Shown: positions 34,721 to 47,330, counted from the first letter of the stretch. The stretch is 64,000 bases of DNA from Rhytidiadelphus loreus (GCA_947034895.1 OX344764.1:55099348-55163347), one strand, 5' to 3'. Notes: generated from the letters alone by a model not told the origin. Numbers and translations are program-made.

Positions 34721-37700
34721 TGACGAATTGTCACGAGATTTTCTTACTACACTATCAAGTTTCTTGATGGCCTACTAATGGAATCAATTCAAGCTACAAT
34801 GAAGTGATTCCTTCACTATGTTATCAAGTTTCTTGATGGCCTATAGATGGACTTGGTGGCCTTCAAAAATGCAATTTTTTTTATTAAAGATTAAAATGAT
34901 TGTTGATTGGAATGGTGATCAACAATTGAATATTGAAAATATTTTTGGAATATTATTACCATTTAATAAGTGTTATTGCAATAATAACAACAATGACATT
35001 GTTGTCATGGATTTTCCGTGTACTATAGAAAATACATGATAAAAAATATAAATTTTTGTGCATAATTTGTGTCTTTTGCACACTTGTGATTAATGTGTAA
35101 AAGCCACATAGTTAATACTGATTACAAAGTAGTGCTAGTTCTTTGCAGTAATCATGTGCATCGTAACGATGCAGTAACTTGCAAATTAACGTACGCACCC
35201 ATGAAATAGTAGTAACTACATGATAATTGGTAATATTTTGCTAGTCCTAAACTTTGAGATGTAGGGGGACTAGATTAGGTGTTGTAAGCTTTGGCATGCC
35301 TTTCATGAATGCAACATGGCTATGGAAAGTTCCACATTGGTGTCACACCAAGTAGAAGATTTGAAGTAGACTCTTCAAAACTTTTCCAATCAACAAGTTT
35401 GAGGGTCTTTGTATTTTCTAAGTGTGCTTGAGTTTTGGTAATCCTTTTGTCAAAAAATAAAACCCACTACCTAAGCCTTTATGATTTATGGTAGAAAGTA
35501 GAATTGTTGGTATCCCCCAACAAATTCTTCATTCATACCTAACATAGGTCCAAAGTTATTCCTCTTCTCCTTTGTCCCAAAAGTTTGTTTTCAAACCAAT
35601 TCAATACGGGTGGGTATGTTTGGGGAGTGGAGGCTATATTTAGGAAGGTCCAAAGTTATTCTTCTATGCCTAAATGAGGTTTGAATTTTTACTTTGAACA
35701 CAATTTTTTTGCCAATTGACTTAGTACTGAAATTGTGAAAAATAAAAAATGAAATGTTAGTACAATAACTATGCACGGACATAATGTTGTGTGATCATTG
35801 CACTAAATTTATGTCTTAGAAAAGCACTAATGCTGCACAAAATTAGTCACCCATCACTAAACCACTAAAGTCATACATATTTCGTCATGCATAGTTATTG
35901 TGTAATTTTAGCACTTCAAACTCAAATGTGAATGACATGCCTAAACTGCATGGTATTAATGAATGTCATCATCGTGTTGTAACAACATTTCCAGATGAAT
36001 GAATGTAAAACAAAAGTAGTGCTCGACGATAATCGTACAATTACTATTGACAATTCGTGATAGGGAAACTTTGTGATGTATTCCAAAAAATTGATGAGAT
36101 TATTAGCAAACTCAAGAGAAATGCTATTCAAGTGGTTTTATAATTTTATGATGCTTTAATACTATTTTATCAATTTTCAAAGCTGATAGTATAGGATACC
36201 CTATACTTAACACTAAAGTTGTCTTGAATAAACATTCTTAAAGTACAAAATTTCTCAACTTTCATTGGATTGCTTCAAATAACTCTTCATTTTCATTAGT
36301 TGCTTTTGAAAAGTTGTTGTGGTTTTGAGTCATGGAAGTGTTCATTCTAGACCATTCTTTAGGAGTCATGTAAATCCTTTCAATGTGTATGTGACTATTT
36401 TGTGACTATTTATTCTAAATTAAAAAAAAAAAAAAAAAATTTTAGAGATGAAATCACATGTCTCCAATAAGTCATCAGAATTTCGAAATGATTTTGTTTT
36501 TTTAAAGGAAAATGTGAAAAAATCCATATCAAATACAAATTAGTTCAAAAAAGAATTGGAATTTTTTCCAATAAGGTATGTCATATTGTAGAATATTAGA
36601 AAATAAAATAATTTATTTTTATGTTTTATAATGATAAAATTAATAAACCATGGAAATAGATCCAAAGTTCAAATTACAATAAAAAAATTCATTTTAGGAA
36701 TTTTTCAAATTTTGAAGCTGAAGTAGAAACAGTATGATTCATTAACCTATAGTGGACAAGTTCTATTACCACATGGTCAAACTTAGTGTCTAAGTTCAAT
36801 TTAGTCTTTTAAATTATGTTTTGAGTTTCACTATGATATTTTGTTTGTTACATAAGACTATGTGTTTTCTATATATCAATGTAAACAAATGTCTATTAGC
36901 TCTATTATAATTATAATTTTTTAATTTAAAAAATGAATTAAATTAAATTGATAATTATTAAAAAATTGATCCATTTAATTTCAAAATTTTCCAAGAAGTC
37001 AAAGTAGCTATGAAGAATAGTGTGATTTTTTTTTCAAATAACTATTTTTTTTCATCCAAGACAACTACAATCAGATGTTTATATTCCAATTTTGATAAAT
37101 TGGAGTTTTTTGTAATTGTTTACCTTTTTTGATATTGATATTTTCCAAATTGGGTGTTAATTGAGTGATATTACACTATTTTTTCTAATTGTCAGATTTG
37201 TAGCCAAATTGGTTTATGTCCCTCCAGTAGTAGCTTAATTGTTGATTGGTAAGTTTCCAAGTTGGAATTCATTTCAGTTGATTTGTTTGGTGTAGCAGTT
37301 GGAAGTAGTCTCCTTATTGCCTATTTGGTTTTGGTTTTCAAATGGAAGGGGAGTCACTCCGAGAGAAGCTAGTATGAGTCCCAGTTCGAATTGGTTGTAT
37401 TTTTTTTGAATTTTTGTGTGTTTGATGTCATTGTAGTTGTGTGATTTGTAGAGTGAGTATAGCGCTAATTGGATGAGACATTAGGGGAGATTTGGGGGTC
37501 TCCAAAAGATTGTTTTGGGGTTGTTTCTATGTTTGGGAACCACTGTAGCAGTGTAGCGTTGGTAGAGTATCAAAAATTTTAAATTTTAAAAATTAATATT
37601 ATCTGATGTGTCAGTCTCTTGGCCACGTCAAACTATTGTTGTGGCCACGTTTCCATAGTCCGGGAAATTCTAGGGAACTCACAATCTTCCGAAGGCTTGG

Positions 37701-38249
37701 AAAATCTTCTAATGACTTGTATGATAAATAGATAGAATTGAGTGATGAAGTAATGTTGAATTTTGTGGTAATATGTTTATATTAGTTGGAAATGAGTACT
37801 TTGGTATCAAATTGGATTGTGCATAAACTAAAAACCTGTAATATCTAAGTAGAGTTAAATTGAAATGTATCTTTTGTTGGATTCCATAATATGTGATTGA
37901 TGTAAAGTGTGTTATGTATATGCATCTTGTGCTAAAATGCCAAATTGGATTTATATTAGCCTATGTGTCTAATTGTGTTAGCCTAAGTGGAAATAAGTTG
38001 AGAATTCATGTGATGGAGTTTACGTGTGGAATTTGTGTAATGGGAGTTATGAGTCTAATGTAAGTGTTTCAAATTGGATGTTATTGGATTATTGTCCCAA
38101 TTGGATTTTCTATGTGATCTATGTAAGTGTAGATTATGAGTCTATTGAAAGAATTAATCATATTGGATGATAATGTAGTAATGCAGTAAACTGCATCTTT
38201 TGAATACATTGTGTGAGAGAATGTAATAATTTAATGTAGTAACTACATC
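34721..38249. other. Intergenic AT-rich DNA, no gene seen
   Basis: A local duplication of TATCAAGTTTCTTGATGGCC occurs at about 34755 and 34824. Near 38170-38250 a GTAGTAA..TGCATCTTTTGA unit appears twice. Nothing else could be named. Confidence 0.5.
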
Positions 38250-38286
38250 TTTTGAGCTCATTGTCATTGTGACAATGAGCTCAAAA
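38250..38286. repeat. Perfect 17-bp-arm hairpin
   Basis: TTTTGAGCTCATTGTCA, a 3-base TTG loop, then the exact reverse complement of the arm. Confidence 0.9.
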
Positions 38287-38439
38287 AAATTAATTAATTA
38301 AATGTTTTTTAACACCCTCCCAGATCCCTGGGTTTTAAGAAAATTATTAATTAAAATTAATTTTTAAAATTTCCGTCCCCCCTCCCCTTATTTGTAATTT
38401 TTAAAACAAGTAACAATGGCAAAGAATATGGGACAATGA

Positions 38440-38600
38440 AAGTTGTATCCCGTATCAATATCCCGTATCCATATCTATACACATATCTGTATTTGTACAC
38501 GTAATGTACTCCAATATTAAGTACTGTGTTTGTACAATATCTATAACCGTACTCTAATTCATATCCATATATCATATCTGTATTCGTATTTGGATGGATG
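38440..38600. repeat. Degenerate TATCCGTAT-type short tandem repeat
   Basis: Repeated short words of the type TATCCCGTATC, ATATCTGTATT, ACCGTAC and TATTCGTATT. The same kind of array, in the opposite orientation (GATACGGATAC), lies at about 42798-42900 together with similar flanking AT-rich and GGGAGGGGG-type sequence. It probably belongs to a dispersed element with such a tract. Confidence 0.5.
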
Positions 38601-39800
38601 GCTCAGATTAAATCACAAAGATCAACGGCTTAAATTTTTTTGAGAAATCGACGACAATTTGGAAGGTAAGCATTTAAAAAGAAAAAATCAACGACTTTAA
38701 AAAAATTTGAGAAAGGAGGGGGGCAACTAATACCCTTGCTTACTCTTTTGGGTACATTGTGTGAGAAAATGTCAATTTGAGAAAAAATCACATGATTTTT
38801 ACAAAGGGTACACATGGCATTATCTCATTTGTTGTTAATCTTTTTGGAAGGGGTACACAAGCCATAATGTAAAATTGCAAATTGCAAAACCCCCAATTGC
38901 ACATGATTAATTGCAAAAAAAGTTCAATGTGTACAACCTAAAAAACTAACGCTAAAAATTACAATGGTATGTGATATGTAACTCTCAACTCTCAGCTCGA
39001 ATTCCAGATTCTACATCCACAACAAACACCACCTTCGTTTATCAAGCAAACATTGAATTCATCAAGCAAATACCGAACTCATCAAGACACAGATCAAGAC
39101 ACAAATTCAAATATGAAGACGACCATCTATTTGATCAAGACACAAATTCAATAACAAACACAACCATTGATCATCAAACACGATGATTGAAGCAGATTGA
39201 ACATCAATCAAACGAAGTCTAACAAAAATACAAAAATGAACACAAACACAGTAGTAAACATAGACAGAGTACACACAAATGTGTAGTAATTGTACCTCCA
39301 AGCTGGGACGCAGGCACTATTGGGATGTTCCTCGCAAACGCACCACAATTAGGACCAACTCAAACGTAAGAAAGAAGCAGACACACTTAGGACCAACGCA
39401 AGAAAGAGTGAACACAAAAGAGAGCGCCAAATCCAATCGCGGCTACATCAACAAAGGGTAATTTTTTAACAAGCAGCGCTACATCGACGGCAACAAGAAG
39501 CATTCCAGATTTTTCAAGATAATCTATGGCCCAAATTCAGCGACATTCATGGAATATTGTAAAATTAGATCAATGGTTGTAAGGGGGGGATTTTTAAATT
39601 TTTTAAAAATCAATGGTTTACATTTATTGGCAATATAGGGAGGCAAGAAAAGAGTTGCTTGCCTCTTTTCGGCTCATTGTGAGTGTTGAAGCCAAATTGA
39701 GTTATTATATGTGCATGTTTAATTTTGTGATTGAATTTGTTGTTTGTGTGTGATCTACTATCTAAACCAAATTAGGAGTTATCAATTGTTGTGTGCACAA
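38601..39800. other. Intergenic AT-rich DNA, no gene seen
   Basis: Short ATCAAG-rich internal repetition is visible at 39040-39190. No gene or element end was identified. Confidence 0.5.
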
Positions 39801-40328
39801 CTCGGGGGTGCACTTAGTTTTACTACAACAAACCACGTGTGGATAAGTGGTTTCTGATAAACTATATTTCAACCTAAAATTTTGAACATTGTTTAATAAT
39901 GACTAGGTTTCTATTGCCAAAATTTCCAACTCAAATAAAATATGAAATGATTTTTAAAAGAGGTTAAAAATGAACTAAAATGGCATGTTTTTCAACTCAA
40001 ATAATTATAGAGAACACATTTAGAAGACCATCGAATCAATATTCACTACAAGAAAAACAGTGTATAAATGACTGCAAAGAATGACTGCATAGGAGTCATT
40101 GTGGACAAAAATGACTGCACTGTGATTTTGGCCCCTGGAGTCATAGTGGACTAGTCATTTTTATAAATGACTGCCATAGTATTATCACCATCCATTGTGA
40201 GCTTGGATGGGATTTTGGATGAAACTTCCAAAGTGGTAAAGAAAAAAGAAGTTTAAGGAAATGATTCCTATGTTGCCACGTGGCCACTCATTCTAAAGTC
40301 ATCCCGTAGTCACAAATGATCCCTTTCC

Positions 40329-40735
40329 TGAAATCTAGGATTATATTTTGAAATCTAGGAAATTTGAATATTGTTTTTTGAAATCTAGGATTATATTTTG
40401 AAATCTAGGAAATGTGAATATTTCTTTTTTGAAATCTAGGATTGTATTCTAAAATCTAGGAAATGTGAATATTATTTTTTGAAATCTAGGAAATGTGAAT
40501 ATTTTTCTTCTGAAATCTAGGATTGTATTTTGAAATCTAGGAAATGTAAATATTATTTTTTGAAATCTAGGATTATATTCTGAAATCTAAGAAATTTAAA
40601 TATTTTTCTTCTAAAATCTAGGATTGTATACTAAAATCTAGAAAATGTGAATATTATTTTCTAAAATCTAGGATTATATTCTAAAATCTAGGAAATGTGA
40701 ATATTATTTTCTAATATCTAAAAGATTTGAAGATT
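40329..40735. repeat. 50-51 bp minisatellite inside the CACTA element
   Basis: About eight units built from GAAATCTAGGATTRTATT followed by YTRAAATCTAGGAAATGTGAAT, each ending in a T-rich tract. One unit near 40481 is shortened. The two halves of each unit share AAATCTAGGA, so the array grew from a shorter ancestral repeat. Confidence 0.85.
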
Positions 40736-40784
40736 ATTTTTGAGTTGTGGTAAAATGTGCAAAATGAGTACACTATATATCGAA

Positions 40785-41150
40785 CACCATACATTATACA
40801 CCATATACAAATACATGATTCATACACCATATATAAATACATGATTCATACATCATATACATGATACACAATACACTATATTTTGCATATACGTCAAATG
40901 GATTTTCAAGCCATTTAGTGTGTGAATACAAAGAGTTCAAATAAGCCTTTTAAACAAGTGGGATGGTAGGAGGCAAGACAAACCATGTGGGATTTGTAAA
41001 ATGTTGATGCAATAGTAGAGTAGTGATGTGGAAATCATTATGTAGTTGTGTTAGAGTAAATCACAATCAAAATAGTAGAGTAGTGATACGGAAGTCATTA
41101 TGTAGTCACCTTAGAGTAAATTGTAGCCAAAATACAATCACATAGTTTAC
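40785..41150. repeat. Two further short tandem duplications in the CACTA element
   Basis: ACACCATATA.AAATACATGATTCAT occurs two to three times at about 40795-40875. A roughly 60-bp block starting AATAGTAGAGTAGTGAT.Y.GGAA and ending TTAGAGTAAAT is present twice at about 41010-41125. Confidence 0.7.
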
Positions 41151-41455
41151 TCACTTTTGACTATGGCCTTCACAATGGAATTGATTAAGTCCAAATTAGA
41201 AGTTTAACAATGTTGTGAACAAAAACCAAGGGATGAAATATAGACATTGTGAAAGTTATCAACCTAGTTCTGTAAAAATTAGAACCAAAAATTGTTTTTC
41301 TATCTCTTAGAGGTGCTAAATGTCATGTAAATTTTAGTTTTTGGCCTTTGCATTGTCAATCTAACTTTATTTTTTTAGTTTGTTTTGAAAAAAGCATTAG
41401 TAAATAGAGAAAAAAATCAAAAGAAAAATAAGTCTCCAAAAGTGCATCATTTTAA

Positions 41456-41680
41456 CCCCTACAGGAGCAAGGCCTTTTTTCTACCAAAGAAACACTAAAA
41501 ACTGTCATTTCTGTAGCAAAGAGTAAAAAAGAATTTAAAATGTTTTTCTTTGACATCTAACCATAGGATCTTACATCCAACTAGTATTTAAAAGTGTGGA
41601 AAAAATTTCAGAATTTTTGACAGCATAGATTGCAAGATATTTGCATTTAAAGTGGAAAAAACATTTTTTTCAGCACATTG
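41456..41680 (-). mobile_element. TTAA/CCC-ended MITE fragment nested in the CACTA element
   Basis: TTAA at 41452-41455 is followed by CCCCTACAGGAGCAAGGCC. The complement of the family's right-end sequence comes next (AACTGTCATTTC, CATAGGATCTTACA, TGCAAGATATTTGCATTTAAAGTG). The match ends near 41680, and the other end is missing. Confidence 0.65.
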
Positions 41681-42216
41681 CGGGACTAGATAAAGACAGC
41701 ACGTTCTGGATGTAAAAATGTGGATGAAGACTCCTTGCCGCTAAGTCGTCATCCTGTAGTCGCAAATGTGACTCTGAAATGACTCTAACGATGACAACCC
41801 CAAACCCTTGGTGCAATTAGGGAAGACGAGTCATATTCAAGTCGTTCCGGACAAGTAGTCATTCTTCTATGGTTACATTTACCCCCATTTCTTTGTAGTG
41901 ATTCAACTCAAAATAAGCTTTCAATAGAGAGTTATTTTTCAAAAAAAAAATTAATTTTTTAGACAATTTTTTCTTATATAATATAGGGGTGTGAAAGCTA
42001 TTTTTCAGTTCTACAGTGTATCTTTTTACTTCAAAAATTTGTAACTAATTCTTAATAACAAATAAAAATATCAATAATTCAAAACATAAACTTTCAAAGT
42101 AGGAAAATTCATTCATATTTTATTTATCAATTTATATTTAAAATTCAAAAAATAAATAGGGTCCAAAGTTTTGTTTGCACGTGGTTTCCAATGGACACTC
42201 TAAGTGACCCCCTGAG

Positions 42217-43904
42217 GTGTACAAATGTTGATTGAAAATTGATTTCACATCAAATCTAAAGGAATTGAGTGGTACATATTATTTATTTATTTATTTATTG
42301 AAATTGGAAGTTGTAAGAGCTGAAGTTGAAGAGTCATATGTTCTTTGTTGTGCTTTTGTGTGACATTTATAAATGAATCCAATTTGGATAAGATCATGAA
42401 TTTATAAAAAATAGTTGGAGAAATTGAAGTTTGAATGTTCTCTTTGTAATTTTGAGTGTATATTAAAGAATCAAGAAGGAATTTAGTTGATGATAGAATT
42501 ATGAATGATGTGTAAAACAAGACACTATCTTCTGTGATTACAGGATCACGTGGTTTGGCATCCTCCTCTCCAAGAAAATCCTCCACCGTTGACTACAGGA
42601 AAACGAAATAAATTACCACCTCTCCTATTGTCGATCTAAATAGAAATTGAAAGCAAGTTGGTTGTCTCCCTCTTGATCAGGCCATTAGGGTTTGATGTAG
42701 TCAATCCCACTCACTCTTGAAAAATTAAGAACCGTCAGATCTCATTTTGTTTAAAATGCCCCTACCCCCTCTTACACTATTGATCTTGAAAATTAAGAGA
42801 TACGGATACAAATATGGGATCAGGGTACGATATATATATGGAATTAGGATACAATACAGATATGGATACATACAAGAAATACGGATACGAAATACATGAA
42901 GTGCTACATATCCCATATTGTCTGAAACTATGAAGTGCTCCTTCAAATTCAAATAGAAGGAAGGGGTGGGAGGACAATAAAAAAAATTAATCACAAAATG
43001 AAAGAGTGGGGATATAAAGAAAAAATTTTAATCACAAAAATCAGGGAGGGGGTTAATAATTTAAATTTTTTAAATTTTAATGGGGTCTTTTGAGTGGATG
43101 GGGGGTTACATTATGTGAAATGCACCTTTGCCTCAAAGTGACAATGATTCCAATTTGAAGAAGAGCAAGTCTAAAATTTGTTGTGAGAAAAATTACCCCA
43201 GGGTTGGATGTGTTTATTCAAAGTTTTAAATCAGAGTTGAAAGATAATTAGCTCTCCAATCAGCTAATATTGAGCAAGATAAAGTAAACCAAGTAGGATC
43301 GATTCTAGCTAAAAGCAATAGGTCAATTTGGAGATTATAATTGAGAAACTATGGATTGAGCTCTATTTGTATAAAGCATAAATTAAATAAAAAAACAAAA
43401 GAATAAAGAATTGGATGAAAGCTAAGAAGAATAAAGCTCAAGAAATTAAGAGTGAAAATTATTGGAAGATTTTCACCCTTAGTGGGTGAAAAATTCAATT
43501 TCAAATATTTATGTTGTGCTCCCTAGTTGGATATAGATCAACTAGTCATAGATCCCTATTTGAAATTCTCCTTGAAATAAATTGATCATATTGTTGGGTA
43601 GTTTCACATAATTGTTAATTGCCTTAATCTACAGCACCTTTGGTGATTAACCTCATTCAAATCACTACATTAAAGCTAATTTTTGCCTCTACAAATTGTT
43701 GAAAGTTCACATGTTTGAATAAATACTTTTCATGATAGAACTTTGAACGGAAAAATTAAATTATTTGGATTTTCTTGAAGTATAATAGGAACATATATTA
43801 TATCAGTTAGAAAATATCTGTAAATCATTTAGAACTTTGCCTAAAAATGAAGGTTAGAATGAAAAACAATATTTTGTAATTTAAACTTGAGAATTGGTTT
43901 TATC
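42217..43904. other. Intergenic AT-rich DNA, no gene seen
   Basis: Contains a GATACGGATAC-type array at about 42798-42900, the counterpart of 38440-38600. No gene is recognised. Confidence 0.5.
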
Positions 43905-44300
43905 CTCTAAAGGACTATATGGTCATTGAATGCCCAATTGAAATTTAGGAGGGTCTTACAAAGTAAATTTTGAATGAATTTCTTTTTAAATTTGACTTAA
44001 GACGTGGACATGTACTTCTTTTTTGGAAATGTGACTTTTTTTCTAATTGGGTGACTAGATCATAAGTTATGATGCCTAAAGTTTTTTAAACAATTTTGGT
44101 AGCTCATGAAAAATCATTTTTTACTTTTAAAATTTTGCAATCATGTAAATAATTTGATATGGGGTGCAATCATCAAATAAAAACTAAGTGTAGTGCAAAA
44201 ATCTCACCCTAGGAAGAATTATAGTTTGTCGACTCTATCGGATAGGGTCAAAAAACAATGTTTTTTTCTTACTTCAAATGCTACAATCTTGATTTTTGTA
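43905..44300 (+). mobile_element. TTAA/CCC-type MITE, diverged subfamily 2 fragment
   Basis: This begins TCCTCTAAAGGACTATATGG and then follows the copy at 59705 more closely than the main family. Shared blocks are CAATTG.AAATTTAG, GGTCTTACAA, GTGGACATGTAC and TTTTTTCTAATT.GGTG. No right end was identified. Confidence 0.5.
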
Positions 44301-44913
44301 CCTATCAAAAATTGTGAATTTTTTCCCACATTCATGTAGTAGTCAAGTACACTCTTGCCATTCTATTCAAGGTATGGGCTTTTTGTTTATCCAGAATTCA
44401 ATGTGCATTTTATGCATTTGTGTATGCGACCAAAGACTCCACCATACTTCTAAAACACCCTATGCTCTACCTAGAGATTTAGTTGCAAATGAAAATGCAA
44501 GAGTTGATTTACTGCATTGTACTAATCCAAATTAGGATTTTACTTCCAAATTATAGTACAACATTTAAATATTCAAAAAATTATAGAACACAAGTATTAC
44601 TGCAATAACATAATACTATTTCATTTGTAAAACTAAACCATGGCTTCTATTAAAATATTACTCATGTATACAATCTTTTACACATTTGTGCTTATGTTAA
44701 GTGATTACAAAAAACACTTGTACTAATACTTGTGTCACACATTTGTAGCAATTTTTTTGCCAAAACTTTTGTGTTGTACTTCTAAAAGACTTGAGATCTC
44801 TATATAAGGTATTAATGACTATTTTTTGTCTTTAATAATTTTTTTACATCATTCTAAGTTTTTTGTTATTTATAGAGAGACCCAAAGTGGATGCCAATTG
44901 GAAGTTCTTACAT

Positions 44914-45835
44914 CCCTAAAAAGTACTAAGTGTCCCCTCAAGGGACATTGCAAGATTCAAGCAAGTTCCTATGATTTCAATTTTTGACCTGATTTCCTAA
45001 ACCTTTTTTTGAAGATAGAAAAACACATTAGCTTTATGAGAATGTAATTTTTATTTTAATTGGTGCTTGGGAGAAAAAGTTATTCCACTTTAAGCTAAAA
45101 AAAACTATATGTTGGGCAACAAAAAAATCACAAAATCTCAAAATAAAGTATTGAATTTTTTCTCCTAGAAACTACTTTTGTCTATTTGGAAAGATTTCAT
45201 TCATTCCATTTGGACTAGTGATGAGAAAATTAAGGAGAGTCTTGTCCTTCTAGCAATCCATGCATTTTCTTCAAAAATGATCTATAGGATTCAAAAATAA
45301 TTCTTATAATTTTTCAAGAAAAAAAATTTCTTGTAGTTTAGTTTGCTTACTAGTATAACAATCACAATTAGTTTGTTTCAATTCCATCTTTGAACTATTA
45401 CATATTTATTTATTTCCTTCTATCTCATGCCTAGTTCTACACGACAATTTTTTAGAGAATGAAAATTAAGTGTGTGTTTTTTGTGTGGAAGGGGATAATT
45501 CCACAAATCTCAACTCAATTCTTCAATAAAAAAATCTTAATTCAAAATCTATAGAGTAAAAATTTTAAGTTAAAAAGATTTAAAGTAAAAAAATCTAGTC
45601 ATAGAAGGTGCAAAAAATATTGTTTTCTTCACTTTAAATATAGATATCTTACAATCTATGTGGTCAAAGTTTTTGAAACTTTTTTCACACATTCTTGTAC
45701 TTGTCTAGTTTTAGATTCTATGGTTTTAGATCCTATGCATAAAAATTAAAATTAAATTTTTTTTTGAACCTTACAATAGAAATGGTAGTTTTAAATGTTT
45801 TTTGACAAAAAAAAGGAACCTTTGTCTCTTAGGGA
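44914..45835 (+). mobile_element. TTAA/CCC-ended MITE, full-length diverged copy
   Basis: The left end is CCCTAAAAAGTACTAAGTGTCC, preceded by a decayed TTAC; the right end is CTCTTAGGGA followed by TTAA (45836-45839). It is about 920 bp, with the family's internal order preserved. No coding capacity. Confidence 0.7.
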
Positions 45836-47079
45836 TTAATTAAAAAAATTAGCCGTAAAAAAATAGGATTTGAAAATTGAGACCTAAGGTCATCTTCTAA
45901 GGTTACACAAAATATCATATTGATTTTTATAAATAGCAATTTTTTTCATGCACATATTTTGAAAGTGTTCTTCAATGAATGAGTGTAGGGATTATATAAT
46001 TTATTTCTATTAAAATGTAGTTAGTTGATTGGAATCCCCTACAAGTTGGAAATAATGAATAATTTGTTTCTATTAGTTTATTTTCTTTATAAATGAATAT
46101 ATTTTGTTCAAATGTTTGAGCTATTTTTCAAAATTCAATTTTTAAAATTCAAGCTTGACCATCTAGTCTTCATGCCAACTATTATTAACTCATGGAGTGA
46201 AGGTGCTTTCACCCTCTTAAAGACCAAAGATAGTTAAGATTTCCAAAATTATGAAGATGTATTATAAAATGAAAATTATAAGAATAACTTAATGATGACA
46301 TTCAAATAAACTTTGTAAAATATTATCCCTAGATCATATCCACAAGGTTAGATCAATTGCTATAACAACCAATATTTTTCAATAAAATTTAAAAATAAAA
46401 AATAAAAAGTTCATTTTAAATCTAACTATAGACTTTGTTTGTTTTATTTTCACAAAAAAATTCTTGCAAGTTCTAATATGTTAAGTTTTAAATGTTAAGT
46501 TCTAAATTATGTTTCACAATTTTCATTTTTCATGTCATTTTGGGAGTCCATTTCTAGAATTGAAAAAGTTACTTTTTGAGGTCAAAAACACTCGTGCCCC
46601 CTAAACTATAGAATATTTGTAAGAAATAATTATGAAATCTATACTAGACAAATGTAAGAGAATTAACACAACAATCTACAAATATGTAGAAAAATGGAAA
46701 AATCAAGAACATATATGTGTTCATCTTTTATTCAAGATTTTTTTTCTTCTTGAAACTCATAAACAATTTCCATTGATGAAAGGAAACAAAACACAAAACC
46801 AAAGGACATAGTCTTAGGTGGGATATTTTAGATTTTCTAAAATCAAATCTTAGAACTAAAGCTTGTCATTTTTTTTTAAACTAAGGTGAAAGTAACTCAA
46901 TCAAAACTAACAGTCAACAGACGAGTAGCAAACAACCAAGCTCGGACCCAAAGATACTAGCCCAAACAATCAATCATTATACAACAAGAAAATCCAATGC
47001 AGCTTAGGAAAATATCCCAAACTTTGGATGACTAAGTTTTCAGGTCATCTAAAGGTTGGATCTCTCACTAAAAAAGTTT

Positions 47080-47330
47080 GTTTGAAGCCAGATATTGTTG
47101 AAGCGCTTGAGAAAGGTGCCCACTTAACCAAGGTACAAGGCTTTGAGTTTTGTAAATTTAAACCAAGTAGTGCGCACATGGTCAATAAAGGCCTTCCATA
47201 GCACTTATTTCAGCTTTTGAGTTGGCTACGTAGTGTTGTTGAAGAAAATAGCATTTCTATCAAACCGTGCCATCCAAATAATAGATCCCATAAAGAGAGA
47301 CTACATTGTGGTTCAACCACCTAGGCATCT
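47080..47330 (-). pseudogene. Possible LINE (non-LTR retrotransposon) relic
   Basis: On the minus strand, near-adjacent frames give GSIIWMARFDRNAIFFNN and then WKAFIDHVRTTWFKFTKLKA. These resemble the '..WxIWxxRNxxIF' and following Trp-rich segment of plant LINE reverse-transcriptase C-terminal regions. Stop codons interrupt it, and no reverse transcriptase core is readable around it. Confidence 0.35.

Larger units (their letters stand above)
40044..41900 (+). mobile_element. Non-autonomous CACTA (En/Spm-type) DNA transposon
   Basis: The element begins CACTACAAGAAAAAC and ends TTTCTTTGTAGTG, the hallmark termini, and is flanked by ATT on both sides (40041-40043, 41901-41903), the expected 3-bp target duplication. 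Subterminal ATGACTGCA and AGTCATT motifs are repeated many times within 100-200 bases of each end, as usual for transposase binding in this superfamily. It is 1857 bp long with no transposase ORF. The interior holds a 50-51-bp tandem array and a fragment of the TTAA/CCC family. The uninterrupted host sequence is preserved at 5760-6318. Confidence 0.92.
39801..42216 (+). mobile_element. MITE family M2, copy split by a CACTA element
   Basis: The outer parts 39801-40043 and 41901-42216 are the inverse-orientation homologue of 5760-6318. The ends read CTCGGGGGTGCACTTAG at the left and CTAAGTGACCCCCTGAG at the right. Flanking octamers GTGCACAA (39793-39800) and GTGTACAA (42217-42224) match at 7 of 8, suggesting an 8-bp target duplication as in hAT-type elements. 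The superfamily is otherwise unproven. Confidence 0.7.

Noticed and set aside
40329..40735. CRISPR-like array
   Set aside because: The repeats are directly adjacent, degenerate and nested in a plant CACTA element, with no spacers or cas genes.
44296..44535. 79-codon plus-strand ORF after the subfamily 2 MITE
   Set aside because: No recognisable motif, no splice context, and it abuts a transposon fragment.
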